Assembly (NCBI RefSeq): GCF_002073975.1
Contig: NZ_CP020384.1
Span: 992,001-1,056,000, forward strand
Reading direction: 5' to 3'
Source: Rhodovulum sp. MB263
Lineage (GTDB): Bacteria; Pseudomonadota; Alphaproteobacteria; Rhodobacterales; Rhodobacteraceae
Length of the DNA: 64,000 bases
Positions 62,967 to 64,000 of this stretch are shown here, piece after piece. The notes under the pieces were generated by a model. It was not told the origin of the DNA. It was given only the letters and a program-made list of their open reading frames with translations, and did not search any database. A program made the position numbers and the translations under genes. Numbering within the stretch: the stretch's first letter is position 1; every line of letters starts with the position of its first letter.

Positions 62967-64000
62967 GTCAGGGTGGGCCTTGCAAAGGAATACTGCGCCT
63001 GGGCCATTATTGCCGCCCCAAGAGGCGGAGACAATTCGCCTTCGGCACCCGCGACCTTGTTGCAGGCGCCGTATCGGTGCCGCACTGTCCCAGTTGCGCC
63101 GGTCCGCCTGCGTCGACTTGACGATGGGGCCGGTCTCCTTGCGAGGTCGCTTGCCATCCGGACGCAACCGGCAGGTCCGGATGGCGGGGCGTCAATGATC
63201 GTGGCGAGGAGAGCCTTGTGCGCCAGTGCTTTCAGGACATTGGCGCGTGGAAGTCCCCGCTGCATCGGAGAGAACGTGATGTCGGCGAACCACTGTTGGT
63301 TCGGGCAGTCGAGCACCATGTTCCGCTGAAAACACGGGCTGTTACCGAAATCCGGTTGGGGCCCGTTGATTCTGGCGGGGCGGTGGATAGCCCACAGCCC
63401 CATCACGCTGGAGACCCGCTTGGCTCCCCGGCAATGGCCCCGGCCTAGGTAGATGCCGGGTGATCTGGAGACTTACGGCTCCAGGTATCGAGCATCCGTC
63501 TGATGCCTGCCCGGTTTCCTTTCCGCTTGACGATGATCGCATCGTCCCCGAGCGCCTCAAGGGCCAGCTTCGCCTGGAAGGCGACGCTGGCGCGTTATGC
63601 CGCTTGGCCGCGACACTATCAGTCCTCGTACGCGTTAGTCGCAGGCCTAGCGGGCGGACGGCTTTCGGCGACCCACTACACTCTGCTTTGGCGTGTCGGA
63701 TACCGGTTGGCGATGCACTGGTCCTGACCTGTGCAATCGGTTGCCCGTCAAGCGACGCAGGATGACGCGTCGGACGCCGGGTGATTGTTCGATCTTCGCC
63801 GGCTTTCCGAAACAACAAACAGTGTAGCCCTTCTCAGGATGATGGGGCGGCGGCATGACAATACTCATCGTTGTCTGCCGCCGCGGCAACGCGCTTATGG
63901 CGCGCAGTACGCGAGCTGTTTCAGAACTCGGTCCAGCCTGCAGACATCGGTCTCTGCGGCGCAGGCTTCTCGTTCAAGGCCCATTCCAGGGCGTCGGGAG
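62967..64000. other. no supported gene; faint transposase-like traces
   Basis: The last kilobase has many short frames with frequent stops. On the minus strand near 63290-63330 the words CPNQQWFADITFSP resemble the start of IS3-type integrase cores (PNQ-W-ADIT), but the following residues do not, so at most a fragment remains. Between 63460 and 63900 I see nothing I can name. Confidence 0.35.

Noticed and set aside
63230-63406. An IS3-type transposase fragment on the minus strand
   Set aside because: Only about a dozen residues (CPNQQWFADITF) look right; the sequence that follows does not continue the integrase domain.

Overview
The window looks like chromosome of a high-GC alphaproteobacterium of the Rhodobacterales (Rhodobacter/Rhodovulum/Paracoccus relatives). 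The reasons are uniform G/C-ending codons, the gene order ruvC-ruvA-ruvB-(unknown)-ybgC-tolQ-tolR-tolA-tolB-pal-cpoB-tilS-ftsH, a cysteine-free bL33, an alphaproteobacterial RNase P RNA, and a ModE with two molbindin domains beside a single-domain Mop protein, as described in Rhodobacter capsulatus. No tRNA, rRNA or CRISPR array was seen.

Layout. 1-2.3 kb: the start of a FAD amine/amino-acid oxidase running off the left edge, then gene-poor DNA with an IS481-type remnant. 2.3-8.6 kb: an AraC regulator followed by a tightly overlapping unit of TonB-dependent receptor, small-molecule methyltransferase and a three-gene NitT/TauT-like ABC importer. 8.6-11 kb: gene-poor DNA with a broken IS5-family (IS427-type) element. 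11-23.4 kb: DUF1127 protein, ruvCAB, ybgC, the Tol-Pal genes, tilS and ftsH. 23.7-26.6 kb: one-carbon metabolism (fhs, folD) with a chorismate mutase. 26.6-31.2 kb, minus strand: pdeM, a ligase-associated Lhr-type helicase, dtd and a PfkB sugar kinase. 31.2-37.4 kb, minus strand: a membrane or envelope stress-like island with a YdjG-like zinc-ribbon protein, a YdjI-like SPFH/GYF protein, a low-GC DUF6338 gene, a DUF2927 lipoprotein, TelA, XpaC and a 27-residue membrane peptide. 37.5-40.4 kb: rRNA pseudouridine synthase, tadA, UPF0173 hydrolase and a ceramidase-like membrane protein.

41-42 kb: an intact IS903-type element beside an AT-rich patch. 42.3-47.8 kb: purU, gatCA, a lipoprotein, a peptidoglycan amidase, rnpB and a DUF533 protein. 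48-53 kb: rpmG, a VOC protein, gene-poor DNA, then an operon for a small secreted protein, ExbB, two ExbD proteins and TonB. 53-56.8 kb: a molybdenum-related group (DUF2478, modE, trmO-like, mop) holding two matching ModE-type operator candidates, with a decayed transposon at the 3' end of modE. 57-63 kb, minus strand: a GntR-controlled catabolic unit (racemase-family protein, TRAP transporter, amidohydrolase). 63-64 kb: no supported gene.

The genes plausibly connect as follows. The ExbB/ExbD/ExbD/TonB set could energise the TonB-dependent receptor at 3.3 kb, whose ligand would then be taken across the inner membrane by the adjacent ABC importer and possibly methylated. Tol-Pal, CpoB, YbgC, the amidase and the stress island all serve the envelope. 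Fhs, FolD and PurU form an interconversion loop between formate, formyl-THF and methylene-THF. The most unusual points are an ExbD paralogue whose conserved membrane aspartate is asparagine, a racemase-family protein lacking both catalytic cysteines, a tRNA methyltransferase-like gene behind a ModE-type operator, and the receptor-methyltransferase-importer cassette.
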